Counted from the first letter of the stretch, positions 1 to 11,860 are shown. The stretch: DNA of 64,000 nt from Adiantum capillus-veneris (GCA_014529385.2 CM043942.1:8806001-8870000); one strand, 5' to 3'. Made by a program: numbers and translations. The notes: generated from the letters alone by a model not told the origin.

Positions 1-216
1 TCCCCTTGATGTGTTGAGTCTACAGTTGTTTTTACTTTTTGATTTGGACACCTATAAGCTGGTCAATGAGTCAGAAATCTGTTCTGACAGCCTGTTGCTG
101 ATCTTGATCAGTCTAACCAACTCCAATTTGGACCAAAATTGACCTGGAGGCTTGCCTTAGGCTATACAAGACATTGTTATGCTCTCAGTCAGTATGTGGC
201 TTCAATTTCTTGCTTT

Positions 217-806
217 AGACATCCTACGCGTAGGCTGTCTTTTTCATCAGAATGGCTTCAAATTCAAAACACAGGCTCCCCTTGAGTTGCTGATCACTTT
301 GGTATGCTCAAAAGTTGGTTTGGAGTGCAAAATCACACAGAAGACATCCAATGCGTAGGATGTCTTTTTGGCCTGTTTGACCCCATCCTTGACCCACAGC
401 TTCCCCTTGATGTCAGCAACCCAGTGGTATGCTTAGATTTTGGTTTGGATTTCAAAAGTCCCCAATTTTAGCTGTTCTTACCTTTTTCAGTCAAAAGTGC
501 TAAAGTCTGCTTTGAACCCAATTTTCTCACCCAAATGAGATGAAACCCCTCTCAGTCACTCAATATATCATGCAAAACATGCTCATGCAGCCATGTTATG
601 GTTTTGGTTTTAAAATAATGTTTTGGCACAATTTGGGTAGGATGTCTAGCAATTTCAGTCTACCTAGCCTTATCCTATCAAGATATGGTCAAATTTTCAC
701 TTTCCAGTTAAAAATAGGGTAAACCCCACCTTTTGAACACACTGGTCAACTCAAAATCCCAAAATTCCCACCAAATTAGCCTGTAGACATCCTACGCGGG
801 ATGTCT
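217..806. repeat. Dispersed palindromes (core CATCCTACGCGTAGGATG)
   Basis: A near-perfect 24-bp palindrome with arms AGACATCC/GGATGTCT and a TACGCGTA centre occurs at 217-240 (one mismatch), 342-365 (centre AATGCGTA) and 785-806 (centre shortened to TACGCG, arms perfect). A half copy is at about 635-647. The spacings suggest that each palindrome sits in a degenerate tandem unit of the leader. The same arrangement with an unrelated palindrome is present in the leader at 35505-36849. Confidence 0.8.
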
Positions 807-1335
807 CCTGGCTTGAAATTTTATTTTATTTTTTACAGGAATGCTCCTGATGCTCTGTAGCTCTATCAGAAACACTCACAGTAACTTTTGGACTTCACTT
901 AGGCTTTCAAACACACTTTTGCGTCTTTTTGAGTCTTTTACAAACTTGTGATGAATTTACCAAGCAAGTATACATACATGAAGTTCTCTAGATGTTGAAT
1001 CATGATGTCCTACTTACTCTACTCCTACTTATCCTGTGAAATGGAGATAATGGTGTATTGGTTGCTTTCTGGCCTCTCCGGACTCTCAAGCTTTCCTCTC
1101 ACCGCTTCTACCACTCCAAATCCTACTCAAACTCAACTAATACCTAAAACTATCTTAGTCTACCTAAATCTACCTAAGTCGAAGGATCTAGGCCAAACAC
1201 ACGCTTCCTAGACTCCCTCTAAGACCTAGAGAGTCCTCCACCCTCTGATCCTATCTAAATGTAAAACGAGACTCTTGGCAAGCCAAAAATCCCTATCCTC
1301 AAGGATTAGTCTCGGTCACCTACCGAAGGTTTTCA

Positions 1336-1353
1336 TCCCCGGCAGCGACGTCA
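1336..1353 (-). other. Primer-binding site, tRNA-Asp type
   Basis: The minus strand reads TGACGTCGCTGCCGGGGA. It starts one base inside the presumed LTR end and matches the plant tRNA-Asp complement (TGGCGCCGTTGCCGGGGA) at 15 of 18 positions by eye. The same one-base spacer and primer type occur at 34612-34629, so the two elements probably belong to one lineage. Confidence 0.65.
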
Positions 1354-1354
1354 A

Positions 1355-1921
1355 TGTTGGACGGATACACCGCGACGGACGTCAGCACAGCGAGAACTCA
1401 CCTAACATATAATGTCAGCTAAGGACGAAGCTCGACCCGCAGGCGCGTGGAAGCAAGCATAAGGTGTCAACTTACACTCGACCGACTCCTAACTAATTCC
1501 TACAGAGGTCTCTACCAATTGTCTAAGTCATAGCCTTCAAGAGTTCATAAGAGGAAACTTCCTACAACGCTTCCTAGAGCCGAACACCCATCAAACAATC
1601 TCGAAACACCATAGCGTTGCACTTCTCCACACTCGATTCCGACCACCGATGCACACATAGCATCAAGATGAAGCTCACACTCTCTCTCGTACACATTACG
1701 CTCACTCACAGACTTCAAAACTTGTTTTTAAAAATGACAAAAGGTTTTTTCATTAAGGTCAAAAAGTGGTATATATACCTTACAATTCTCAAACCCTAAA
1801 GTTCCAAATCAACCATCTACTCAATCTAACTATCAAAACTAGGATACAATCTGGAAACTTCTGTAAGCCCCAATATTTACAAGGTGAAAAATCAGGTTTC
1901 CTCACTAAATGAATAATTACA
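1355..1921 (-). repeat. Probable 5' LTR of the left-edge minus-strand element
   Basis: On the minus strand this would begin TGTAATTATT (1921) and end ...CCAACA (1355), followed by the primer site. A TATA-like GGTATATATACC lies near 1768-1779. The inner boundary is supported by the primer site. The outer boundary at 1921 is only the best TG start before plus-strand gag homology begins, because the partner LTR is outside the window. Confidence 0.5.
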
Positions 1922-1925
1922 AAAA

Positions 1926-3900
1926 GTGATAATATTTCGAGTAGTTAGTTTCCGTGGGGTGTGTCCAGCTTCTAACACGGCTAGTGACTCTTCCTCTAAC
2001 TACGATGTCATGGAGGGTTTCCCAATGCCTAATCCCGATAGCTCAAGCCAAGACATGGATGCCATGGGCCCACGGTCCGGGCCGAGCATGCTTAGCCGCT
2101 TGAAGAAAACCTTTAGTAGAGCCACTCGCTCCGAACATGGAGCTAATGATGTAAATAAGGGGGGTGAAGAAGTAAATTCGCCATTCATGACCAACGTAGA
2201 CCCTATGCCCTTAGAGAGTGTGCACGCGAATACTTCATTCACTGCACCCCCTGACTCTTTAGAGCTATTCCCCTCCGAGGTCATATTACCCAATGGTAGA
2301 AGCCTTGCCAAAGTGTAAGAGGTTGAGCGATATATCATTGCGGCTAGGGAAAAGGAAATCAAGATCTTACGCAAGGCGGAGCAACGAAGAGAGTTAAAAG
2401 TGAAAGCCCCTATGTCAATATCCTTGCTAGAAGAGCAATTGAGTGCTCCTGACTTAGCAACCGCTAAGGGCCAACCTCAAGAAAGCAACATTGCATCTAG
2501 TTCAAAGCACACCCCTAGCACCTCAATCCTAGATGGAGCATTCCTAAATGAGAAATGGGAGTACGAACTACAAACGGAAACTCTAACTAACCTACACACA
2601 TGTCACACCTATCACGTGGGTTGGTTAGATGTCCTACAATCCACAACGGGTGCTACTAGTGTGGAGGATCAACAAAAAAGAGTTTGTGAGGTCATCCATA
2701 AGGTCATTGAGTTAGAGAGACAGAACAAGGGAATCAACATGCCTTCAACAGGTCTCATGAGATTCTTGGATACAGGAAAGGCTAAACAACCGACCTTATC
2801 GCAAATGGAGACTCCCTCGATAAGTCCGATGGATCCTCCATATGTTGTTTCGCCAAGGGTCTCAGTGCAATCTGAGCCCACAAGTGATAGCTTTACCTTT
2901 CCAAGTCTAACTCATCTTTCCCTTGATGACACCACGGCTACCATGCCTACCCCAATCATGGTAATGCCAAGAAACACGCCATGGACCTCATTTGTTAGTA
3001 AAGCACCACTACATGGTAGCTCAATGTCTGCAACAATACCTACAAGTGTGTACCAATCGTATACACCCATGGGTCCTCGTACTCATGTAGCCCCTACCCC
3101 TCCCATTGTTTCAACTACCTATGCTCCACAACCACAACACCCAAGTTCTTATTTCCATGGGACCATATTGGCTAGCATTAGCATGTCACATCCGATGCAT
3201 GTTATGCCTAGGGCCACACATATGAGCTTTCGGTTGCCACATGGCACAACACCGTATCAAAGGTGGAACCCAAGGGCTTCCTATGCGCCAAGCCCAATGC
3301 CAATATCTACTCCACATGTAGTCTCTGGAGCGCCTTCAACCATGGTGCATGCTCACTTAGGTGACTTGGCAACATTTGCTCAAGCTATCGGTCGATCTAT
3401 CGCTGAGAATATGCGTAACATGCCTGATAGAGAGCCTAGAAGTAAGGCAATACAAATAGCCAAGCTCACACAAAAATTTAGTGGAGACGGGGATGTGAGA
3501 AAGCATAAGTGTTTGAACAAATATGTGATTCTCTAGGAGAACATAATGACCTACATAAGAGTAATGCTTTAAGCCTAACCTTAAGTGGAAATGTTGGGGA
3601 TTGGTATAGAACCCTAAGGGTGGAAGAAAAAACGATTTACCCTACTCTTAGGAGACTGTTCTTGAAAGAATATATACGCTTTGGGTGTAGCCTCTCAGCT
3701 CCAGAAAGCCCAACGAGAGGAAGGAGAGTCGGTGAGAGACTTTATTAGTCACTTGAAGCATTTGAATTCTCGTTGTAATCAAATGAGCGCTTCAACAATA
3801 ACCAATTGCTTGATAGATTCATTAGGAGATTACGACATGAGGATATCTACAATGGCCTAGTCATTAGAGGTATCACCACTTGGGAAGTAGTCACCACCAA
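1926..3900 (+). pseudogene. gag pseudogene of RT-less LTR element 1
   Basis: One frame runs from 1926 to about 3500 with a single TAA at 2316-2318, then continues after frameshifts near 3500 and 3680. The C-terminal part (about 3360-3890) is a retrotransposon gag domain: KFSGDGDV, FEQICDSLGEHND, SLTLSGNVGDWYRTLR, RDFISHLKHLNSRCNQM. The N-terminal 450 residues are serine/proline/methionine-rich linker. No start context can be judged. It heads the decayed element that continues to the LTR at 9248. The product would form the particle shell. It cannot be made intact now. Confidence 0.75.
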
Positions 3901-3925
3901 TGCGATCCAATAGGAGGATAATTTA

Positions 3926-5690
3926 ATGATTCAAGGAGAAAGAGTGTCTATTGAGTCTAAATCTATTAGCTCGCAAGCATCGGGGCATCAGCCCATGACC
4001 CTAAAGCCTATTGCTAAGGAGCCAAAGATATTTGACATGACTTTAGCAGATCTCACCAAGGCTATTCAAGAGAGTTTAGAGACAATGGTGCTCTGCAAAA
4101 CAATCATATGTATCCAAGAAGGGAGCAACAATGGTGCTCAGTATGCTATGGACCGCATAGTACCAGTGGATGCCCTACTTTTAGAGTAAAATTCAATGGG
4201 AACCGCAATGCCTTTGGGAGGTATGGTCATCAAGCTAAGGATTTCATAGTATTTAAGCGATGGCCAATAGACCAACTTTAGCATGGACAGACACACCTCG
4301 AGTGCCTGCATTGATGGCGGCCCCACCTCTTGAACAAACAGCAGAACACATGGTCCCTAGGGCCCAAAATGTTGTTGAAACAACACCCTTACCACCTCCA
4401 GTTCTAGGACCGCAACCACCACATCCGAGAATCACTTCTGTGAATCAAGTGGGTTGTGAGTCATCTATTGCTTTTTTGGAAGGCTGTGAGGAAGATATAG
4501 ACCCTAATATTGCCTATGGGATGGATAAGCTTGAAGAAATGCCACACTACTACATGGAGGACTATTGGGGACAAGTCAAACCTGTCTATCAAGTAACTGC
4601 TCTTGTTGCAAGAGGCCAAAATATCAATTACACTGCTAAGAGACCACCTCTTCAATGCTATGAGTGTGGAGGTCCGCATCATGTGTCCTATTAGGCTACA
4701 AAAGAATGCCACACTAATGCAAACCAATCAAGCGAGCATGTCTACAATGCCGATACTCATGTGTAATCGATGTGGCATAGATTATTTGATTTCTCAATGT
4801 CCAAATAATCCAAATGCACCGAAGATCATGCCTTTAAACTTGATTGAGGTTACAGAGGAGCCATCACAAAGTACACATGTGGTAGCAGTAAACGTACTAA
4901 CACGATCTATGCTCCAAAAACAAAACTATATTCTTGAGGAAAGAGACATGGCATCAATTGCCCAATCTCAGAAAAAGAAGAAAACACAAAGAAAGAGATC
5001 GCAAAAAGCAGCGAAGTCAGACCCCATTTCAAAGACCAACATAGGGACTGGTGACGACCCCGTATATATGAACGACGCTGAAGAGGATCTGATTTAGGTG
5101 AAACCATGGAGACCAAAGATAGAAACCAACAAGAAATATCTTCATGAGCCACAATGGCCAGGATCCAAGAAGAAGATAGGAACTTATCCAAACCCTACAA
5201 AGGAGATCGAGCGAGTCAAGCAATTAAGGTGTTTGGTAGAAGATACCCAAAGGGATCTAGAACCAACACCTAGGTAGATCCAAATTACAGACACCGTGTT
5301 CCATACGCAACAAAAACCTCACCAAGTCCATAGACCCTTAGCCATACCTAGTGTCATCCAAGAAGAAAGTGACTTAAAGTCATGGGAAAGTGGGCGTACT
5401 CACCGAGTCCATAGACCCTTAGCCATACCTAGTGTCCTCCAAGAAGAAAGTGACTTAAAGTCATGGGAAAGTGGGCGTACTCACTTCTTGATGGAAAGAA
5501 TGTTTACAGAGGGACTACCTAATCCTATAGTAGAAATGGAGATCCCATCTTCCCCACATCAAGGGAGTGAAGCCCAAAAGGTGCCGTTAAACATTGCCAA
5601 ATTGATGGATTTCATGTCTTCAGAAGTTAGAACCACCATCATGTCCAAACTATATAAAGACCCTGAGTTAGTCTCAGCTCTTTGAGTCTT
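3926..5690 (+). pseudogene. gag C-terminus and linker with zinc knuckles (element 1)
   Basis: Broken frames on the plus strand carry two knuckle-like modules. The first, at about 4660-4700, reads CYECGGPHHVSY, with the last cysteine codon changed to tyrosine. The second, at about 4766-4800, reads CNRCGIDYLISQCPNNP and lacks the histidine. Both correspond in order and sequence style to modules in the intact relative (38240-38620). The remainder is proline- and lysine-rich linker. Frames change at about 4190, 4700, 5100 and 5280, so this is a decayed polyprotein segment. Confidence 0.7.
5322..5483 (+). repeat. 81-bp tandem duplication, in frame
   Basis: Two adjacent 81-bp copies (5322-5402 and 5403-5483) are nearly identical and encode the 27-residue block VHRPLAIPSV...LKSWESGRTH twice. 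The length is a multiple of three, so the local frame is preserved. It lies just upstream of the protease domain of element 1. Confidence 0.9.
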
Positions 5691-5828
5691 CCTCAATGGA
5701 GAACTGAGGTTGGGCTACCACAATTTGCACAGATGGATGGAGCTGGGGAGATGCCAATAGAGGAGGAACACTTAGATCCACAACCCAACCTAGATGAGAA
5801 CCTTGTTATATAAATACCTGTTAGCAAG

Positions 5829-6240
5829 TTGGGACAATACTTTCAGGGTGATGAATCCAATGCAACCATACCAATCACTACTAAGGGATTAATTGTGAAG
5901 GTAATCCTTGATGGTGGCACTGGGGTTAGCATTGTGACTAAAAATTGTTGGGAAACTATGGGAAGACCTCACCTTGCGACCACAACTATAGTAGTGAAGA
6001 TTGGCAATGGGTCTATTGTTAAACCTATTGGGATGCCATAATATCTCAAGATCAAGGTCTTTGGACATAAAATAAGAGTTACCTTCATTGTTATGGATTT
6101 CTCCAAGCACACTATGGCATCGGATATGATCTTAGGACGTCCTTTCATGAGGGAAGCAAAAATGGTGCATGACTGGTCTAAAAACCATGTCTACTTGTAG
6201 TTCCAAGATTTTGTCATTCAAGTGGATCTTGTAGCTGGTT
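5829..6240 (+). pseudogene. Retroviral-type aspartic protease domain (element 1)
   Basis: The translation shows GQYFQGDESNATIPI, then the active-site segment ILDGGTGVSIVTK (Asp codon 5910-5912; D-G-G-T-G rather than D-S-G-A-G), then WETMGRP and, in another frame near 6120, DMILGRPFMREAKMVHDW, the usual C-terminal ILGRPF hallmark. It aligns block by block with residues 180-300 of the ORF at 39381-42803. A stop at about 6040 and a frame change break it. Such proteases process Gag. Confidence 0.8.
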
Positions 6241-6482
6241 GAGCACATCCTCTAGGAAATAGGTTTATAAATGATCATAGATCTGACACCACAATTCACT
6301 CGGTCCCATTGCAGTATTGTTACACGTGTAAAGTGGACAATGATGTTGGGGAAGATTCTCCTTGTATGGATGTTCTACTTGGGATGAGTGAGTCGGACAA
6401 TTTGGATTGGGTCCACCTAGCAGCAACCATAGAAACTTGGGGAAACAGGTGGACAACCTAGGTAACACCTGAGGGGGATGAA

Positions 6483-7190
6483 ATGCCCGTATCCTTAAAT
6501 ATGCTACAAGCAATGCATATAGCTTCTAACAAGACTCATCCTCATATAACAAAGAAAACATACAAGTGGGTCCCTAAATCTTCTTTAGCGACCATGGCTG
6601 ATGCTAAAAAACAGAAGCCTTGTAAGAAACGTTCCACTCGCCCCAACAAATGTAAAGAAACGTAGCGGTGGATTCCTAAATGACTATTGGAAGCCCAAGG
6701 CTACTATGAAGGAAATGATCAAATCTGGGTGCCAAAACGTAAATTGTGCTCTTACTTGTCACCTGGCCCATGTGAGCCCAATCATGTGGCTCCCAAACAA
6801 ATTGAAGATCGCGGAAAGGAAAAAATCACGGAATGCTACATACCTGCTCCAGAGCTAGTTTGGGTGCCGAAGAAAGATCGATTTGTTCCACCTAGCTCAG
6901 GAACAGGAAAATCAAATGAAGCTTCTTGTTCTTCGTGTAGTTCCTATACGGAAATAAAAGCTTTGACACAACCTCCACCTACCGTTGTACATATCCATAC
7001 AAGCAAGAAAGAGTTTGCACCTCCTATTGTAAGTTCGCCACCTACAACAATGTTGCAAATTAAATCATGGGAGAGTACCTTACCACCCTTGCAACTAGAT
7101 GAAACACATAGGGCGGTCAAAAACTATTGGTTAAAGCTTTCACCCATAACAACTTGGAACAATTGGTTTTAGAAGGTGACGACATTATTC
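6483..7190 (+). pseudogene. C-terminal W-P/QGYY repeat region (element 1)
   Basis: Fragments carry a repeated motif: YKWVPKSSLA near 6568, then RWIPK followed by a stop and LLEAQGYYEGNDQIWVPK at about 6664-6740, then LVWVPKKDRF near 6858. The same motif is repeated in residues 820-1050 of the ORF at 39381-42803. I do not recognise it as a named domain. No reverse transcriptase, RNase H or integrase follows: the element passes straight into a 3' region and LTR. Confidence 0.7.
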
Positions 7191-7413
7191 CAAAAGCTAT
7201 GATCTGTCCAAGGAAGGGGGGAGTGTTTGTTGACATCCATCATTCACTTGCTTCCCTCTCAACCTTCCTCCCTGACCTCTCAATCTCCAATCTTAGGGAA
7301 TGTATATATAAAGCCTTATACTCACAAAAACAAGATAAAAAAGTAAAAGAGCAAGAGCCATAACACAAAATCATAAAAACAGATTATGCACAAGAACATG
7401 ACCCTTGTAATAT

Positions 7414-7836
7414 TTGCACTCTAAACATCATCTATTTGCGTGTATAGATATAGCTAGTACGCTAGAGTCATCCACTCCTGCCTTGAGTGAGAGGTACCCT
7501 CGTTACTTTTCACAAATGTTTCACATGGTCTTTTCGGTGCTTGCCTGTGAATGGGATTTGGTAGGTACGCTAGCATGTAAGAGAAATTTTGAGGAGTTAG
7601 AATGGCTCATACGTCTCTTGACCACGACTAATCCATACTTAGTAGAGAGGGTATCTCCCATTGCACAAGCCTATCCTTTTGACCAAGATGACTATAGGCA
7701 TCTAGTGACCTTCTTAGTAAACATTGGTGCCTTTGATGATGAAGAAGATTTACATGATTATACGGATGACACATATGGTCTCACAGATGATGACTTTGTT
7801 TTTCTCGACGAGATGAGGATAGGGGTTTGGACTTAG
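7414..7836 (+). CDS. Unrecognised acidic ORF in the 3' region of element 1
   Basis: An open frame of 140 codons without an ATG at its upstream end; the first in-frame ATG is at 7516 (107 codons). The C-terminus is very acidic (runs such as DDEEDLHDYTDD). It lies after the purine-rich GGAAGGGGGGAG at 7214-7225 and before the 3' LTR. The partial copy at 10085-10200 keeps a recognisable acidic stretch (EEDYTYLDDEDG), so the sequence belongs to the element. Function is unknown and it may be a relic. Confidence 0.35.
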   Translation: MHSKHHLFACIDIASTLESSTPALSERYPRYFSQMFHMVFSVLACEWDLVGTLACKRNFEELEWLIRLLTTTNPYLVERVSPIAQAYPFDQDDYRHLVTFLVNIGAFDDEEDLHDYTDDTYGLTDDDFVFLDEMRIGVWT

Positions 7837-9247
7837 GGTTTCCCCCCAATCTCTAAAATATCATATTCCCTTGACTCTCTAGGGAGAGTGCAAATAATTA
7901 GGTTAGGGTTCATTATGTTTTTTAATTGTGTTCAATAAGTGTTGGTACCTTTTCCCACTGATGTGCCTCCTAGAGGTATTCTTTGTGTTTCCTAGTGTGT
8001 ACAGGAACGTGTTGTTGTTGTTAGGATTTGGACCTTCATGGAATCTTTCTTTCGTTCACACTTCAAATCAAGCATGACCATCAACACAAACGGGTGTTTC
8101 TTGTCCATTAGCATTGCCCCTTATCTTTTTGCATTCATGTTTGTGTGCTTTAATTGTGATTGGTAGCATAATATTCAACGCATTTGCTTAGTATCAAACA
8201 TTATTCAATGTAATTTTTGTCATAATCACTTGTCTAGGTTTAAAAAGCAAGCAGTCCGACTAAGCTAGTTTGACCAAGCTAGGTGTTATAGATCTTCTCT
8301 TAATACCATGGGGAATGCCTATCTAATAATCTATGGTTACTTAGGTTCTTAATCCGATTTAGGCAGCATCGTGTGCAATGTACTAGGGCTTTCTAGTGGG
8401 TTTAGTCCCTATTGACCTTTAGCTTAAGTATTATAAAGGGAGTTTACTAGTGTGATGAACCTGGGGAGAGTAACAGTGTTATATGACCCCCCAAAATTAC
8501 AAAATTAAATTGCTGAAAACGAACAAACAAAAAAATCGAAGTGCCACAATGTAAAACTTTAAGCTGGAAGAGAAATCTCGGCTTGATTTAGTAGTCCACT
8601 CACATTTATTGCCTATGGTACTAGAGCCCTAGAGGTTCCTAGTGTGGGCACTTTTCCTTGAAAAGCAAAAAACCCAAGGCATACAAAATAAGCACACACA
8701 ACAAAATTGAAACAATGTGAAAAGACTTTGGGGGGTCAAAGAAAACAAAATAAGTCAGGCGATGATTTCATGGGCAATTCCTTTTATCATAGCTTAACTA
8801 CAAGGTCTTTTAGGTATAGCCTCTAGTTAGCCCTCGGACATGAAATACTTGGCTCTCGCGATTAAACAACTTAATTGACCAAAGAAAATTGAGAAGCTTG
8901 CCCATGGTATTAATAGTCGATCTTTAGTGCCTTTCAATCGTTAAATTAGCGATCCCATACTTGTTTAATTTTTTACCTTTACAATTGTTTATGCGTTTGA
9001 TTATATTGCAATTTAATGTTTATTGCTGACAAATGGTTTAAAATTCTTTTACCAATCAAATTGCCTGCCTACAACTGCATATGCTTTTTAATTGTATGTA
9101 AGAATGCAATTATTGTGCCAATGTTGTTTGATTTTGCAGTTGACTAAAGAAGGCTAAGGACATTCATCTCAAATGCTCTTCCACCTCGACGAACGAGCTT
9201 CAACTCAATAGCTTCCGAGGATGGAATCTACATCAGGAAGGGGGGCA
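7837..9247 (+). mobile_element. Non-coding 3' internal region of element 1, ending in a polypurine tract
   Basis: No convincing coding sequence. Parts recur in 10200-11294 (for example CCACTGATGTGCCTC at about 7955 and 10289), so it is element-internal. The last bases before the LTR are purine-rich (CAGGAAGGGGGGCA, to 9247), as expected of a polypurine tract that primes plus-strand synthesis. Confidence 0.6.
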
Positions 9248-9825
9248 TGCTAACCCTCACGCACATTCCTATCACCTAAGACGGACACCATATTATTTAT
9301 TTGGTAGAGTCAGGTACCGGGCTTGTCGGTCCAATAGGAAAAGGGTAAGAGTGATCGCCGATGAGAGGCGCACTCTAACTGGAACATTCAAGGGATTAGT
9401 TGGCTAAGCATGGGCACCCAAGTGTGAACGGGGCGAGCTCATATAAAGTCAACTACACCTAAAATTCACTTTCTCTCATTTGTGCAATTGAAGAGTGCTC
9501 TTGCTCCATCTCCATCTTCTTCTTCTTCATCTCCTTGTGTGTGTGTGTGTGTGTATGTGTGAGAAAGAGAGAGAAAGTGTGTGCGATCGAGCATTGCAAC
9601 GATGGCACGGTGGCGTGGCAAAGCGGTTGAGCACGGCGTAGCGGCGGCTCCTTCTTCTTCGCGATGAGGAATCCTCCACGACAGCAAGCATAGAGTGGTG
9701 AGTGACACACCATCTCCATCTTTGAGCTTACTAGTTTAGGCTAGTTGCATGGTTGGAGCCATTTGTGGCTTGCACACCCTGTATCGGCAAGTCCCTTGCA
9801 TTGACACGTGCGACAGACGTGCACA
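9248..9825 (+). repeat. LTR shared by element 1 and a truncated tandem copy
   Basis: Begins TGCTAACC directly after the polypurine tract and ends ...GTGCACA. It is a direct repeat of 11295-11860, with shared blocks such as GGAAAAGGGTAAGAGTGATC, GTTGGCTAAGCATGGGCACC and CTCATATAAA (TATA-like, about 9438). A (GT)n tract at about 9535-9562 sits at the same place as the longer tract at 11548. Sequence after 9825 matches element 1 internal sequence starting at about 7197. Confidence 0.8.
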
Positions 9826-11294
9826 ATGATCTACCCAAGGAAGGGGGGAGTCTTCATTCACGTTAGCCTATCGAATTATTTTCCTCTTACCCTTCTTTCC
9901 CTGGCTAACTGAATTATTTTCCTCTTACCCTTCTTTCCCTGACCCTTGAGCTTTTCAATTTTAGGGATTGTATATATATATATATATATATATAGATATA
10001 TATAGACATATGGTAGCTAACCACCCTAGTATAAAACAAAACCAAAAAAAAAAAAAAGTAAAGAGCAAGAGCAATTAGCAAACGAGTATTGGACAGACAA
10101 GACACACAACCTTACCGAAGAGGATTACACCTACCTAGATGATGAGGATGGCCTTAGAGCTACCGATCGAGATCTCCAACCTCCACTTACTTTGATTCTT
10201 ATCACTCGAGTGATGGAAGGTAGGTAGGATTAATACGATAAGAGTGTTTCTGTTTTAGAGTTTAGTGATTAGCAAAGTTCTTTTTTTCCACTGATGTGCC
10301 TCTGGAAAGTGGATGTTTGGTGGTGACTATTGTGCAATTTGTGACTACGTAAGGATACCTTCGAAGGACAATGACAATGGATGTTTACATGTTACAACAA
10401 ATGTTCTCGATTATATCAGATGTAGTACTTCCTTTTATCTATGCTTTCCACAATTATATGTTTGCATCTTGTCATTTGAGTTTCTAACAATGCATAAAAT
10501 TTATGAAGTTGTGACATTGTCAATTTAGATGCTATAATTTTTCAAACTTCTAGTACCTTGTTCTTCTCTTTGAGTTTGGTCTATTAGTTGGCTTTAAGTA
10601 GGTATCAAGACCTTAGGATAAACTAAGCCACTTAATTGCTGAGTTTAATTCCTAAATAGTCTATTAATTTTAGTAACTTTAGTAATGTTTTGGGCTATGA
10701 GGATATAGTTCTCTCTATCTTATTCCACCTAAGTGTGACTTATGTTGTGGAAGTCCATGTGTTAAGCTAGTATTTGAGACCTCGAGTCTCCTGGCTAGTT
10801 TATGCTCAAGCTGGTATTTGAGACCTCGAGTCCCCCATCTATTTGTAGCAACTATGACAACAACCAAAAAAATGAAAAAAAAAAAGAGAAACGAGAAAGA
10901 AAATAGCACAAACTTCCTTGTATTTTATGTTGATCACACTTAATGGTATAAGTGACAAGATCACTAGTCTTTAGACCCCAACGAGCATTCCTAGGGTTAA
11001 CTAGTCTTTAGTTGATATTTTTTAATTAACGTTTGGTCAATCTAGTACTTACTTTAGCCCTAGCTCTTGTGTACTTCTCTTAGAGTCAACCCAATAGACC
11101 TTAATTCAGTTGCATTTCATTCAGGTACTACGTTTGTTCTAGTTGGCAATGTTACAATTCATGAACTTTTTTGCATTTCCTAGAATATCATGCATGCCTG
11201 CACATGCTGCCTTTGAGCTTTCACAATGTTGTTATTCTTCTCCTACAAGCACTGTTATATTTCGAGGACGGAATCTACATCAGGATGGAGAGCA
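9826..11294 (+). mobile_element. Internally deleted second copy of the element 1 interior
   Basis: Starts ATGATCTACCCAAGGAAGGG, matching 7198 onward, and ends in CATCAGGATGGAGAGCA before the second LTR, matching the end of the first interior. The whole leader-gag-protease part is missing. A (TA)n tract (9970-10010), an A-run (10046-10059) and scattered stops show decay. It contains no gene. Confidence 0.7.
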
Positions 11295-11546
11295 TGCTAA
11301 CCACCAGTGTCCACTTCTAGTAGTCATGGGCCGGGCTTGTCAGTCCAATAGGAAAAGGGTAAGAGTGATCACTGATGAGAGGCGCACTATAACTTGAACG
11401 TTCAAGGGTTAGTTGGCTAAGCATGGGCACCCAAGAGTGAATGGGCAAGCTCATATAAAAGTCACCTAAACCTGAAAATCACTCATTCTCTCATTTGTGC
11501 AATTGAAGAGTGCTCTTGCTCCATCTCCATCTTCTTCTTCATCTCC

Positions 11547-11604
<58 letters not shown>

Positions 11605-11860
11605 ATGTGTGTGTGAGAGAGAGAGTGATCGAGCATTGCGATGGCACGTCAATGGCGAGGCGGTTGAGCACGGTACGATGGCATCTCCCTCTTCTTCGCG
11701 GCAAGGAATCCTCCACAAATGCGAGCGTAGGGTGGGGAGTGACATAAACTTGCTCTCTTTGAGCTTGCTAGATTAATCCGGTTGTGTACTTGCAGCCTTT
11801 TGTGGCTCACACACAGTGTACGGCAAGTCCCTTGCTTTGACACAACGACAGATGTGCACA
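11295..11860 (+). repeat. Second LTR of the tandem structure
   Basis: Direct repeat of 9248-9825, from TGCTAACC to ATGTGCACA, with a TATA-like ATATAAAAG near 11454. The main differences are a much longer (GT)n tract (11548-11603, then GTGTGAGAGAGAG) and scattered substitutions. The sequence after 11860 is unrelated to the element. Confidence 0.8.
11548..11625. repeat. (GT)n/(GA)n microsatellite inside an LTR
   Basis: About 28 GT units followed by a short interrupted GT/GA stretch. The homologous position of the other LTR copy (9535-9562) holds only about a dozen units, so this is an expanding LTR-borne microsatellite. Confidence 0.95.

Larger units (their letters stand above)
1..1354 (-). 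mobile_element. 5' leader of a minus-strand LTR retroelement, running off the left edge
   Basis: No ORF of note occurs here. Read on the minus strand, this is the untranslated leader that follows the primer-binding site at 1336-1353. It contains imperfect direct repeats of about 130 bp: the phrase around 272-337 (CTCCCCTTGA, then GGTATGCT, then TTGGTTTGGA) recurs at 402-463 and is partly present at position 1. It also holds several copies of a palindrome with AGACATCC arms. The element's coding part would lie left of the window. Assignment as a leader is inference from the primer site, LTR and lack of coding capacity. Confidence 0.6.

Noticed and set aside
217-806. CRISPR-like array (short palindromic repeats with spacers)
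   Set aside because: Spacing is irregular and far too long, the sequence is eukaryotic, and the repeats lie in a retroelement leader.
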